Shown here one piece after another: positions 1-10,944 of a stretch of DNA of 64,000 nt; the stretch's first letter is position 1; every line of letters starts with the position of its first letter. The notes beneath the pieces were generated by a model. That model was not told the DNA's origin, ran no database searches, and was given only the letters and a program-made list of their open reading frames with translations. Source of the stretch: Antilocapra americana (taxonomy: Eukaryota; Chordata; Mammalia; Artiodactyla; Antilocapridae); assembly GCA_007570785.1 (NCBI GenBank), contig ML660211.1:2657947-2721946 (forward strand), in the 5' to 3' direction. Position numbers and translations under genes: made by a program.

Positions 1-347
1 GCTTACAAAAGGAAAAAGGAAGCTGAATTTGAAATCCAAAAGCACACTTAAATAGGATTTCTGTAGAACTGTTTAATTTGGGACATTAAACTATTTTTTA
101 AGAGCCTGCTTGTTGTGCTCAGAAAATAGAAACATTGAAGCACATAGAAAGTGCTTGAAACTATTTACTGAATCAGTGCCAGAGGATCACCATAAGGAAC
201 TTCTGTTCAAATTTACGGACATCTTCTGTTTGAAGACATAGTGACAATTTAATTTCCCTTGAGGTGGACTTAGTGTCTTTCAATTGGGAGCAGATGTGTT
301 AGTGGATAAGTGGATAAATATTCACTGTGGTGGAATATTTCACTCAC

Positions 348-514
348 CTCTTTGGGGGCATCAGCTTCAATGAATTCAGAATAAATCATCCTGGCTTTGG
401 AAGCAATTTTTTCTGCACTTTCTGTTTTCTTAAAGTCTTCACAGGCAAGCCAGAATTCAACATTTTCTTCACTAAACTCTGATTTTAGGAATGTTCGAAA
501 AGCATCTAGACCAG
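348..514 (-). CDS. RGS21: RGS21 third coding exon, N-terminal half of the RGS box (167 bases)
   Basis: Minus strand: acceptor AG at 516-515, two bases complete the Ala codon, then 55 codons from [10 protein letters not shown] to IEADAPKE, ending at a GTGAGT donor (347-342) in phase 0. A length of 167 bases is the classic size of this exon across R4 RGS genes. It encodes helices around the [10 protein letters not shown] and [10 protein letters not shown] segments, including the Glu-Asn pair that touches the G-alpha switch region. The open frame continues into intron on both sides (MYFI before, VSEIFHH after), but these residues are not coding. Confidence 0.96.
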
Positions 515-3500
515 CTATAAAATACATGAGGAAAACATTTGTACATCACACAGTGCAGTCATGTGACCAATTGTATACATTGTTTAGTGAAAGCATTTGA
601 GGATTCAGTGGCAAATATTTGTCATCCCTCTAACATTTATATATTTTAGTTTTTAACTTTAGAAAGCTTGATTTGGGTCAGTAGTCATCAATGTAAAACA
701 TTCAATCTATTTTTCTAATATTAGCACTTTTAAAAATTGAATAACCACCAGAAATGCTAGGATTCCCATACATTCCAGCTCTTCTCACTGTCTTATTTTC
801 AGCCACATTTAAACATTTATTGTTCCTCGTGTTCATAAATGTTTAAGTTTCTGACCACCTGTTTGGACCCTTTTCTCTAGTTTCCTCATTAAAATGTGCC
901 CTGGAATCTTCTTTGGCACACCCAGAGCTCCTTTGAGAAGGCGATATTTCTAAATCTTTTACGGCCAAGGATGGTTAAGATGGACCTCTGAGATACCAGG
1001 TTAGAGAGATTATTATCAAGTTCAGTTGCCTGAACTAAGTGGTCCTTTCAGTTTGCTAGTTTCAGCTGGTACCTTCGTATGGCAGTGTCTGCTCATCAGT
1101 GAGACTGTGCGTCTTGGAGGAGGAAACACTCATTGGCACATTTGTCGTTCAGAGGATTTGCCTTCCAATACATTGGTGGTTTTCTCCTCCACCTGCCAAG
1201 GGGGCCGTTCTGCCTGGCCCAAAGCCCCTCCTCCCCAGAGGGGTTACTAGAGGGCTGACTCTTCAGGTTGCAAAGTAGGGAGCAATTGACTAGCAAAAAA
1301 AGTATCAGAGAAACCTGTATGGAAAGGGGCCTAAGTTAGTTGTTGGTTGCTGCAGGTCAGAAGGAAAGTGAAGGTTAGTATAGAAAATAGAAAAGGTCTT
1401 CATGGAACAAGGTGATTATCTAGAAACCGTGGATTAAAACTAAGTATAACAATTTTTTTTAGTGATTCAAAGTAGAATTGAAATAACGGGTCATCGCAAA
1501 AGATTATCAGATACCAATTAAAATTCTCATTAGAAATATTGCAGAGTGTGAATGCTGTTAATATATGAGCACTATAAAAATTGAATTAACTGCACAATTC
1601 TTGTGTTTAAAAAATACATTGGAGAAGCTTCTGTAACACGAATTTGGGTTATAAAAGTCCTCTTAGTAACACAGTTAAAATTGTCCATGAGTTTGATCCA
1701 AACAATGATGAATTTGAGAGGTCTAAATAGAATTTATACCAAAAAATTTATTTTATATAATGAAGTATACTTTCATAATCCTGAAAGAATATTGTAGAAG
1801 CATGTCTGGCACTATTTTATATGTGTGTCATTAAGGCATACAAAAGTATTTTGAAATATGGGTTATCTAAATACATCCCAGAGAGATGGGAAGTTAGAGA
1901 TCTAAAAAAATATTATTATTCTCTCCCCTCCTGCCATATTCATGAAGAGCAGCATTGAACTAACAGTTACCCCTTCTTCTCTCCTCCGTTGCTCTGTTTG
2001 GACACATAGGAACAGAATAAACAGGTAACACTGGGGCTAGTTATCTCTTACTTGGATGGATTACTGTTGATCACTCGTCTATTATATACATACAACTTGA
2101 AAGTTCATAGGTCGTCAGGTGACTTTAGAATAATGTACCACCACAGCCACAACCATGTATTATCTAAGGGTCCCTGTGTGTGAGGGGATTAGTTATGGGT
2201 AGGTGTGATGGGGGCTGAGGGGTGGAGTATGTCAGGAGCAGGTGGCCGAATCCACACTGGTATCTCTGCTCAGTATGTGCGAGGCGTATCATCAAGTCAC
2301 AAAACAAGTAGGTAATACGGTGGGTCATCTGTTTAAAGCATTGAAAAGCATGGGAGCTATTTTTCTGGTTTTAGAAAAGCAAAAGCCAAACAGCTTTGCA
2401 GATAAATCTGTGATTTTTGTACTTTCTGTGGGTATGAGGTGCAAAATCCCAGGAGATCTGCAGGGGGATGCGTCTACCTTCATCTGTAACCTTCACGCCT
2501 CTGGCGGCACTACCGCCGTGGCCAAGCCCCCACCTGCAGAGGCACCTTCCCTAGGGTGTTAGCAAACCTGATCTGTCCCGCTTGTCATGCATTTCAGGAA
2601 AAAAGAAACACGCGCTTGAAACGTACAGAAATGAAATTCCGTATAGCTTTAATATATGTTCTTAGTTGGATTCTAGGGCCTTGACGGGTTATTTTATGTC
2701 TATGCTTTGCCTGTGTGTGTTGTGTCTGACTCTTTGTGACCCTATGGACTGTAGCCTGCCAGGCTCCTCTGTCCACAGAATTTGTCATTTCTTACTCCAG
2801 GGGGTCTTCCCTACCCAGGGATCGAACCTGAGACTCTTGCGTCTCCTACGTTGGCAGATGGATTCCTTACCACTGTGTCATCCAGGAAGCCGAAATTGTG
2901 TGTGCATGTGTGCTTGGTCATGTCAGACTCTGTAATCCCATGGACTATAGCCCACCAGGATCTTCTGTCTATACTTTAGAAGTTAGTTATTTAATAATCA
3001 TAAAATGATCATATAATCTCATCTAAATCAAATTGTTTTTATTAAAAAAAACCCATGAAGAACATATTCAGAATTATCATGTTTTAAGCATTTCTAATAT
3101 TCTGATATTTACTTTATAAATTGAAGTGATTAGAACATTTGATTAGAAGAAACACTGTATTTAAATATTTTCTATATATGTCTTGCAGCATCATTTCTAT
3201 CCTGAATGAGATAGAAATACTGTAAAGCAGGTTTATGTACAGCAAAACCAGAATTCTAGATATCTTTATATATGACTGTTTTGCATTAAATTCTTGGATG
3301 TTTTATTTATAATTTACCAAACTTACTTTATTAAGCCATCATCTTTAATTACAAATATATATCAACAATGTACATATTTATATATTTACAAATATATTCA
3401 AATATGTTTTTGTATTCTCTAAAGTAAGACTAACTCAGTTGAAATAAATAATTAAGAAACTTTATTTGAGCCTGAAGAAGCAAGAAATTTATTTAAATTT

Positions 3501-6500
3501 TCAACTTTTCAATAATTTGTATGTTTTAATTTACAACAATAATAGTCATGATATATATCAAATGGTAATGAGACTGGCTTCCCTGGTAGCTCAGCTGGTA
3601 AAGAATCTGCCTACAATGCAGGAGACCCTCATTCTACTCCTGCTTTGGGAAGATCCCCTGGAGAAGGGATAGGTTACCCACTCCAGTATTCTTGGGCTTC
3701 TGTGGTGGCTCAGATGGTAAAGAATCCACCTGCAATGTGGGAGACCTGGGTTCGATCCCTGGGCTGGGAAGATTCCCTGGGGAAGGGAATAGCTATGCAC
3801 TCCAGTATTTGATATACACCAAATGATAATGAGACAACTTTATCACTTCTTTTCTATTTGGAATTTTCTTTTTCTTTTAATTTCTGTAATTTCTATAATA
3901 CTGTCTTCATTTAGACCCAGCCTAATTCCATTTAAACTTTGGGCCTGTATAAGTTTGTAAGACTTTGGGGAATCTTATACCTCATATATTGATCAAACTC
4001 ATTCTTTATAACACGTCTACAACTTTCAGAATTTATTGATTTAATTTTAGTCCTTGCATTTTTAGGCCTCTTATCATTTGGATCTTACCTTGATTGGTTA
4101 AGAGTGTGTCCATATTTTCAGACCACGCCATTGTTTCTGTAGTTGGTGACCTGTGGAAACAACATCTACCCTTGACAATAGCATTGTGATCTTTTTCTTC
4201 TGTAATCTATAGTAATATTTGAGTTATATGTATTTGTTGAATTATATCATTTAGATGAGCTATGCATCACTAATTAAACTACAAAAGATCAACAATGATT
4301 CTATAATATTTTCCACAGTGGACAGCAATAGCAAAGAAGGGGAATGTGATTTGACACCCGCAGATTATTTACTGTTCTAACCAACAGTATTGATCATACT
4401 TGCAAATTCTTGAATTCTAATGAAGGTACAAGACAGACTGTTCCTTGCTCTGTGGAGCCTAGTCAATTTAATCTCAACTATATTAATTGTTAATTTATGT
4501 GGGTTACACTACCCTGTTCCTAAAGAGTTATCATGATAGCAGTAGTGATGAACGAACTATTTTCTAAGTTTTCACAGTATACAAAACTGTCCATTTCATA
4601 ATTATGCATCTTAAGTTTCTTTACAGTTTTAAGGATTTTTAACATGTCATGATCTTGAAAATGTTTATTTATAGTACTTTGAGGAGTCTTTACTCCATTC
4701 TGAGACAGCCTTCATTTCTCTTTAAAGGTATGCTTCCATCTGGGTTGATTTATTTAAATCTAGGTATCTGTCAGGACAAAGTAATATCTTTTCCAAAGCA
4801 GTCAAAAAATTTATTGACTTAAGTCTTCTGAAGAAGGTATACTTTGGGGGATGTGATGTAGAAATAATAAATCAGGTTTCAGATATAAACTTTCTGAGAT
4901 GTAAATATATCATGCATTATTCCCCCTAATAAGCAAAGATCCTGATGAAATAAGCCCCCATCCGTAGAAAACATCTGCTGCCCAGAAGAAAAATCTTGGA
5001 TGATGTAGCTGTGATGTGCAAATGACTTATTAGTTATGGAAAGGAATGATCTAATTGAAGGTTTCTATTAAAAAGATTGATAGTCTCACATCCAGTCATT
5101 CTTTTAAAATTTATATCTGCATATCAAGGTGACTAATCTTAAATATGCTAGTGCGATGCAGTCCCTATGCTTTTACATTCTATTACTTTGTGTGATTTGC
5201 TCCAGTTTTCATTGCTTTTCTCTCTTCCTCTGTTGTAGTTATATTTTCAGATAGTAATGTCTGTGCTCATAGAGGCCACATAGGGAGGCTGGGTGACAGG
5301 GAACACAAGCTGGTATCCCCCATTGCTCGGATTTCCTATCTCCCATTTCTTCTGCTTTTTCCTCAGTGGCAGGCAACTGGTTTTCCTTTCTCCCTTGATC
5401 TACTGAATCTTGGGGCCACAAGGTTTCCTGTGAAGCAGTTTTGAAATGGTGCTCTTTCATTCAAATGGACATTTTCCGTTTTCGTCTTTCATAAATGGAG
5501 AATGGGACCCATAGAAGGTATAAGATCTTATATTAGATATAAGATCTAATTTTATGTAGAACTTGTGTGCACTATAAAAACTGTTACTCTAAATGCTCAT
5601 GTTATATTTCATATGAGTCCAACATTAGTTCTTCTATCAAATGTTAGGAATTCTATCAGTTCAGTTCAGTCTCACAGTCATGTCCGACTCTTTGCGACCC
5701 CATGGACTGCAGCACGCCAGGCTTCCCTAGTGTTAAAATTATCATATGATCACTTAAAATGCACATGTTTAAAATATTGTCTGTATTTATAGATTGAAAT
5801 TTGGTGGTTAGCGTGGTACTCAGATTTCTCCTTAGTGCCTGTGGAATGTGTGTTAATGAAGAGGGCAGAGAGGAGTTTTGATCTCTAGTCTGGCTGCAAA
5901 GTACATCCATTCTGAATAAGGAACAGCCATCAAAGAAAACCCTGAGAAGGAAACTCTAGGCAGAATCATTCAGGGGTGAATATGTACTCCCTCATTTGTT
6001 TGTAAGTTGTGCAATGACAGGAAAAAAATATTATTGTCCGGCACGGAGAGCAGTGTGTCTGGTTTGAGAAATATTTCTTGGAGGTATAAGCAAATAATGA
6101 CTGAATGGCCAGGCCCCAAACAGTGGCAGGCGTTAAAGCCCTCAGTGGAAGAAGGGCAGTGACTTTTAAGATGCTAGTAGGTGACGGTGATGAGAAGGTT
6201 AGTAAAGGTGTAGCTGAATTTTATTAGCTTCAAAGTGTGTTCTGGGTGAGGAGAGAGGAGAAGTGATGCAAAAGCGTCACTGGGCAGCAGCAAACCAGGA
6301 CCTCACTGTCAACCCCAAGTGAGTAAAGCTGTAGGGGATGGACAGCATCCGTTTTGAAGGCATCAAAGCAAATGTCCTTTAGGGAGAGCCAGAGTTTGCT
6401 TAAGCCAAAAGCAAAAGGAATATTCAGTGAAGTGCTCTTTGGAATGTAAAAGAGTCTTTTTAGAAGGGAATTATTTAAATGAGTGGTAGCTATTCTTATT

Positions 6501-7644
6501 ATCATCATAAAGGTAGGGAAACAGTAAAAACAGAAAAAAGAGAGCGAAGTCTTGGAGTTGGTGTAGAACCAAGAACAAAAGAGAATTCCTTATGTTTTGA
6601 ATTAGAGAGATTATACTAAAATATTATAGGTATTCTGTACGTATAGAATATTAGTGATAATAGAATTAGAGATATTAGGATGTTATAAAGGAAAAAAGTT
6701 GTCCTTCAGCCCTCTGAATAAATAGCCGCTGCTGTGTGTGATTCTGGCTGGAATGCCCTCAGCTCACTATTTTCTAACAGATTTCAAACTTGACTTACAG
6801 GTTCAGTTTCTAACCTGATAGAATGGAAGGGTTGGTTGTAAGGCAGTGCTTTTCAGAAATTCATTATTTTAAGAAACAAGGTTAATTTGCTGTCCAAATT
6901 TTTTAATTTGGTGTTGATTATATGTAATTCTGTGGACGAGTAATTTATTGCTATATATGAATAAACTGAAAGACAATTTTTATAATAGCACGAAAATGCA
7001 TAACAGTGTACTGAATGTTTACAGTCTATATCATATTGTGCTAAACATGTCATATACTTTGCCTCATTTAATCTTGAAAATGACAGTCTGTTTTAATCCC
7101 ATGTTACCCATAAGTAAGAAGGAGGGATGTTAATAACTGGTGTGATATCACACATATAGTAATGGGCAGGTAGAGTTCAAACATGGGTGTGTTTTTGTGT
7201 TTCAAATACACAAACTCTTTTCACAATTCTTCTTGGCATGGATGAGTCAATATTCATAGGCTTATATACTTTGTTCACATTTTGGAACGTACATAATGTG
7301 TCAAATAAACTTTAGAGTGCTTTTCCTGTAATAGGATTTATTACCTGTCATAGCAAATATTTCCTCTACATAGCAGTTAAATTTTAATTTCTACTCAATA
7401 GAAAGTTTTTCAGAAGACAGTGATTCTTCAGTTTTGTATGCTGCCAAACCAAAATAGGACCTTTCTTATTTTAGATGGGACTGACACATAGGTTTTAAAT
7501 TTTTAGAAATGTAACTATATGAATGTTAAGAAAAATCTACTGAATTAAAATTGGGGGTAAAGAGGGTGGCTGGCTTTAGAACATACTGACTGGGTTGAAC
7601 TTGCTTAACATGCGGTACCAGTATACATTTCCCTCCCTTCTTCT

Positions 7645-7692
<48 letters not shown>

Positions 7693-8548
7693 TTTCTTTT
7701 TGTCTCTTTTATTTGTGTTTTAGTTGCAATGTTACAAAGCTTTTGTCCCGCTCTTGCCCTTTGTGTGTGTGCATATATTTCCTGTAATATTGTGATGCAT
7801 GGTTAGGGTACCTTGTGTGTGTGTGTGTGACTTGCCATGAAGATTCCACGTGTGTATCTGGAACCAGAATCACACTTGGCATTTCATGGGGTTTGGGCTG
7901 ATTTCCTTCCTTATGTGAGTGCCGTCAAGGCCAGCCGTCTTCATACTGCGTGTCCGGAGTAGAGTCAGGCCAGGTGGGAACCGTGTGAAAGCCACCAGTT
8001 AGTTATCTTGCTGATGCTGCCCGCTGGAACCAGTTGTCTTCCATTAAAAAAATGTGGGCTCCAGCAACTGAGCTCCCCACACTCAATCAGCAAGCGGGAG
8101 ATTCACACAAGGAGCCGGTGCTCCAGGAAGTGACAGCTGCCGCCTTATCAACAGATAGGATCCGTGTTCACGTTTCTCAGTCCATGTTGCAACAGCGAGT
8201 AATGTTTGCGAGGATCGTGCATACCTTAAGGCCTTTCACCTGAACATCTAATAATTTGGAAGAGTCTCACATAAAGGGAGTGGGTTTTCTCCACTCTGTA
8301 ACCTTGCTTTATCTTAGTAAATATAAAGAACTAACTGTAAACACAGGCATTGTGGACAGATTTTAGAAAAGAAGGAAAAGTCAGTTGAGAAAGGAGAAAA
8401 AGTATAAATCAGGAGGGAAGACAACAGTTAATATATTTATCATAAAGGAAAGAAACAGAACATCGAGACTCGTGGAAGCTCAAGGGTTTTCATTTGTGCA
8501 TCTTCTGAGATAAAAAGAACTTTAAACAGCAACTCACTTCACCGGCAT
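348..8548 (-). CDS. RGS21: RGS21, regulator of G-protein signalling 21 (5' three coding exons; 3' end off window)
   Basis: The coding sequence joins complement(8538-8548), (4089-4165) and (348-514): 11+77+167 = 255 bases, or 85 codons with no stop. RGS proteins accelerate GTP hydrolysis by Gi/Gq-type G-alpha subunits. RGS21 is the smallest R4-family member (about 152 residues), little more than an RGS box, and is known mainly from taste cells. The product starts MPVKCC, and the exon 3 part carries the RGS signature [16 protein letters not shown] (about residues 42-57), including the conserved Glu-Asn that contacts G-alpha. The run AGLDAF, the 152-residue length and the MPVKCC start fit RGS21 as I recall it, better than RGS1, 2, 8, 13 or 18. 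About 67 C-terminal residues are missing because the final coding exon lies left of base 1. All introns use GT-AG. Introns are 4372 and 3574 bases and hold SINEs and a BovB tail. Nothing suggests a pseudogene. Confidence 0.93.
528..2699. other. RGS21 intron 2, unique sequence
   Basis: AT-rich intronic sequence with no repeat family I can name. Slightly GC-richer patches lie at about 1130-1260 and 2450-2575. An open frame at 2242-2562 (+) lacks any recognisable domain or splice context and I do not treat it as coding. Confidence 0.5.
2701..2892 (-). repeat. Bov-tA SINE, antisense
   Basis: Reverse complement of the ruminant tRNA-Glu SINE. The body (GTGACCCTATGGACTGTAGC) is on the left, and the tRNA-derived B-box region (CAGGGATCGAACCTGAGACT) and head, near 2880-2892, are on the right. 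Diverged and without a clear target-site duplication. Confidence 0.85.
2906..2971 (-). repeat. Partial Bov-A SINE body, antisense
   Basis: A second truncated copy of the SINE body (GTCAGACTCTGTAATCCCAT, then GACTATAGCCCACCAGGA) follows the head of the previous SINE by about 13 bases. No tRNA head remains. Confidence 0.7.
2972..3548. other. RGS21 intron 2, AT-rich unique sequence
   Basis: Very AT-rich with several ATATAT runs (3350-3400). No gene or recognisable repeat seen. Confidence 0.5.
3575..3809 (+). repeat. Tandem pair of 5' Bov-tA units (SINE dimer)
   Basis: Two head-to-tail copies of the first ~118 bases of Bov-tA: tRNA-like head plus the start of the body up to CTCCAGTATT. They occupy 3575-3692 and 3693-3809. 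Both contain the tRNA-derived TGGTAAAGAATC box and a CCCTGGRGAAGGGAT/A segment. The pair is flanked by one imperfect 26-base direct repeat (3549-3574 and 3810-3835), as expected if the dimer inserted as a single unit. Confidence 0.85.
3836..4088. other. RGS21 intron 2, unique sequence next to exon 2
   Basis: AT-rich intronic DNA ending at the exon 2 donor; no repeat recognised. Confidence 0.5.
4089..4165 (-). CDS. RGS21: RGS21 second coding exon (77 bases)
   Basis: Minus strand: one base completes Lys4, then 25 codons from [10 protein letters not shown] to DTLLTNQ, then one base of the next Ala codon. The donor is GTAAGA (4088-4083). The acceptor AG is at 4167-4166 and has a weak, purine-containing upstream tract. 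A second AG at 4152-4151, preceded by a much better pyrimidine run, is also in frame and would remove five residues (CCFHR). The exon supplies the short N-terminal helix before the RGS box; its Cys pair is a plausible lipidation site by analogy with other R4 RGS proteins. That role is inference. Confidence 0.9.
4168..5656. other. RGS21 intron 1, unique sequence
   Basis: No gene or named repeat seen. A short direct repeat of TAAGATCT / TATTAGATATAAGATC type lies at 5520-5550. The 73-codon open frame at 5239-5460 (-) has no recognisable features. Confidence 0.5.
5657..5729 (-). repeat. BovB/Bov-A 3' tail fragment, antisense
   Basis: Begins with the CAGTTCAGTTCAGT tail and continues into the conserved TCCGACTCTTTGCGACCCCA and GCAGCACGCCAGGCTTCC segments. 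This is the reverse complement of the BovB 3' end, severely 5'-truncated to about 73 bases. Confidence 0.8.
5730..7040. other. RGS21 intron 1, unique sequence
   Basis: No recognisable gene or repeat. Short open frames here lack any domain. Confidence 0.45.
7045..7200 (+). repeat. MIR SINE, old
   Basis: Resembles the MIR core and 3' half. It shows a CATATACTTTGCCTCATTTA block, then TGTTACCCATAAGTAAG, loss of the gapped middle, and a TAGAGTTCAAACATGG block. Strongly diverged, as expected of a pan-mammalian element. Confidence 0.6.
7638..7690 (+). repeat. (TC)n microsatellite with TTC start
   Basis: A short TTC run followed by about 20 uninterrupted CT/TC units. Likely length-polymorphic between individuals. 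It lies within RGS21 intron 1, about 850 bases from the start exon. Confidence 0.95.
7691..8537. other. RGS21 intron 1, region next to start exon
   Basis: Contains a short (TG)n at about 7815-7829 and moderately GC-rich sequence at 7840-8200. No repeat or coding exon recognised. Confidence 0.5.
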
Positions 8549-8612
8549 TTTTCGTTCCACTGTCTGACTGTCGCAGATGACGCCAAATCTCTCTTTCTGA
8601 CTGATCTTCCGG
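8538..8612 (-). CDS. RGS21: RGS21 start exon: 64 bases 5'UTR plus 11 coding bases
   Basis: The start codon is at 8548-8546 on the minus strand, followed by CCG GTG AA, and the exon ends at a strong GTGAGT donor (8537-8532). The split Lys codon is completed by the first base of the next exon. A at -3 gives an acceptable start context. Upstream, a pyrimidine-rich tract ends in AG at 8614-8613, with a TACTAAT branch-point-like sequence about 33 bases further up (8651-8645). The exon therefore probably begins at 8612, with at least one non-coding exon further right. The coding part was located by its fit to the known RGS21 N-terminus MPVK; it is too short to find by open reading frame. The 5' boundary is inferred. 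Confidence 0.85.
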
Positions 8613-8614
8613 CT

Positions 8615-10218
8615 GAAGGGAATGCAGACAGCAGGAACAGCACAATTAGTATGCAGATAGCTATCCCCTGGGTCACAAACTGGCATTCTTTAAACCATGC
8701 TGTCCTCAGCTTTCTTTCATTTTGTTGTTAACTTTTCACTGGTCAGAACACTTGAACTTCTAAGTAACAAATAACTCTTAGAGTAAGTGTGACATTTCCT
8801 CCAATCTGTGGCATAACTGAAACAAATTCCATTTGAAAGTTTGGTTTCTAAAGTTCTTATACATTCATTTCCAAGACAACTGTTGTTCACATGAGGTTAA
8901 ATCAACTCAGGAAAAAACATAGATATAGTTCTGTATACCTTTAGGTCTTTAATCGAACTAAAAAGTCATTTTGTTTCTCTTCTTCGGTTCTCAAAGTCTG
9001 AGAGAGACTTTTTTTTTTAAATACTCTTATTTTAAGTATATATGTTGAAGGATTTTTTCCAATATTTTTCATGAAATAAAATATTCTAGCACAAGGCATT
9101 ATACTTTTGAAAAAATTGTGCATTTGTTATAGTTTAATAACATACATTTCTCAATTTATTTTACCATGAAACTTAAGGCATTCTGTGCCAATATTTCTTT
9201 ATGCAATGCTGATGTTTGAGACAATAGCTGAATATATTTATCAAAGTAAAGGACTTATATTGGTATTTTTATTTGTAGTTGAAATTTTGTGCCTATAACC
9301 CCATGTTTCATCAAGCTTTTATGCCAATATGACAGAGTTCTTTGGTAGTAAAATCCTACCAGTGTATATTTATGACCCTTAATGTAACTTAAACACTCCT
9401 GAAAGATTGACAGTTTTCAGGGTGGAAGAAGAAATAGGAGTCAGAAGATGGCAGAAAGCTGCTTGTCCCCGAGTTAGTGTGGAAGCATCCCCATTTCATT
9501 GATCTACAGAAATGCCAGAGGACACTCCCTAGGCAAGTGGCCCTGGGCTAATGAGACCAAGAAAAGCAGAAGCAATGACCTAAAAAGTCAGTATCATTAA
9601 GAAAGGAAGCCATCAGTTACCTCCACTCATTTGGCTAATTCAAGCACCATTAAGTAATGTTCTTATGAGATGCAAAAACAGAATCATTAAACATATTTAG
9701 GCTTGTTGTTTTGCTGAAGGGGGATAATGAAGTACTAACTTTATAACATATGCCTTAAATGTAGTACATTTTAGAAAAATAAGCTGTCCAAATTTAAAGA
9801 TCCTCATGGTAAAATCCATGCTAAGTCTACAAGAAATCAGAGCCAGGAGTAGACTAATTTTACGGTAAAACTTTAAAAAAATGATATTTCTGTTTTGAGT
9901 TCAATGCATTTGCAAGTATGTTCCTTCTGATAATTCCTCCCACACACATAAACTGTTATTTAATGTGTACTTCCTATGTTTTTCAATCTTCTTTTAATTG
10001 CTCAGGAAGAACAGAATTGAATTTTATTTACCAACCTAAAAGTTCATAATAAAATGAGCAGGTGAGTAAATAAACTTGTCTTCTTAAGCTAAATGACTCT
10101 TGATTGTGTTCCATACGCCTTGAGAGAAGATTGTCGTGTTGATGTTGCTAGGACATCTAATTATCAACAGCTCTTAGTTTCAGGGTACTCAGACTCTGTC
10201 ATCAGAGCTCATGCCCAA
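8615..10218. other. Sequence upstream of RGS21 start exon (5' intron or intergenic)
   Basis: AT-rich, no recognisable gene or repeat. If the acceptor at 8613-8614 is used, this is intron. Confidence 0.45.
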
Positions 10219-10904
10219 TGTAGCAGGCTGAATGATGGCCCCCAAAGATGTTCATGTCCCTATAGCCTGGAACCAACCTACATGGCAAAGGGAGGCTGGT
10301 GATTCCAGGTTAGCGAGATGGGCCCAGTGTAATATGAGTCCTTACAAGAGAGGGCCAGGAGGGTTCAGACCAATCCTAAAATACAGGAGGACAGAAGCCA
10401 GAGGCTGGTGTGGTGTATGGACGGGCCAAGGAATGCAGGTGGCCTCTGCTGCTGCTGCTAAGTCGCTTCAGTCGAGTCCGACTCTGTGCGACCCCGTAGA
10501 CGGCAGCCCACCAGGCTCCCCCATCCCTGGGATTCTCCAGGCAAGAACACTGGAGGGGGTTGCCATTTCCTTCTCAAATGCATCAATGTGAAAAGGGAAA
10601 GTAAAGTGGCTCAGTTGTGTCCGACTCTTCAAGCCCCCATGAACTTCAGCCTACCAGGCTCCTCCGTCTATGGGATTTTCCAGGCAAGAGTACTGGAGTG
10701 GGGTGCTGTGGCCTCTAGAAGCTGAAAAAGGCAGAAAAACAGGTTTTCCTCTCAGAACCTGCAGAAGCAACCAGCACTGTCCAGTAAAGCTGATTTGGGG
10801 TTTCTGACCTCCTGGACTCTAAGATAACAAGTAACAAATTTGTATTGTTCTGAACTTCTCAATTTGTGACCATTTGTTACAGAAGCAGTAGAAAACTAAT
10901 GCAT
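10219..10904 (+). repeat. Ancient LTR-like repeat (probably MaLR/MLT1 type), split by BovA2
   Basis: The left part has GGCCCCCAAAGATGTTCA, GATGGGCCCAGTGTAAT and a CCTTACAAGAGAGG block. After a SINE insertion, the right part (about 10717-10904) has a polyadenylation-like TAACAAATTTGTATTGTT, then TTTGTTACAGAAGCAGTAG and AAAACTAATGCA. TG start, CA end and this order fit a solo LTR of an old mammalian MaLR-like family. Family name uncertain, and no internal retroviral sequence is present. Confidence 0.55.
10448..10707 (-). repeat. BovA2 SINE, antisense, inside the LTR
   Basis: Starts with the reverse-complemented (GCT)n tail, then two Bov-A monomers in reverse (GTCCGACTCTGTGCGACCCC at about 10477, TGTCCGACTCTTCAAGC at about 10618). 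Flanked by the 9-base direct repeat GTGGCCTCT at 10439-10447 and 10708-10716, marking the insertion target within the older LTR. Confidence 0.9.
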
Positions 10905-10944
10905 CTATGGACCTCTAATCTTTAAAAAATGCTGCTTAAAGAAG

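Noticed and set aside
1..347. Last coding exon of RGS21
   Set aside because: Searched for the INIDF-type continuation after the 348 donor; not present in the leftmost 347 bases, so it must lie outside the window.
2242..2562. 106-codon open frame (+) in RGS21 intron 2
   Set aside because: No recognisable domain, antisense to the host gene, and no splice or promoter context; compatible with chance.
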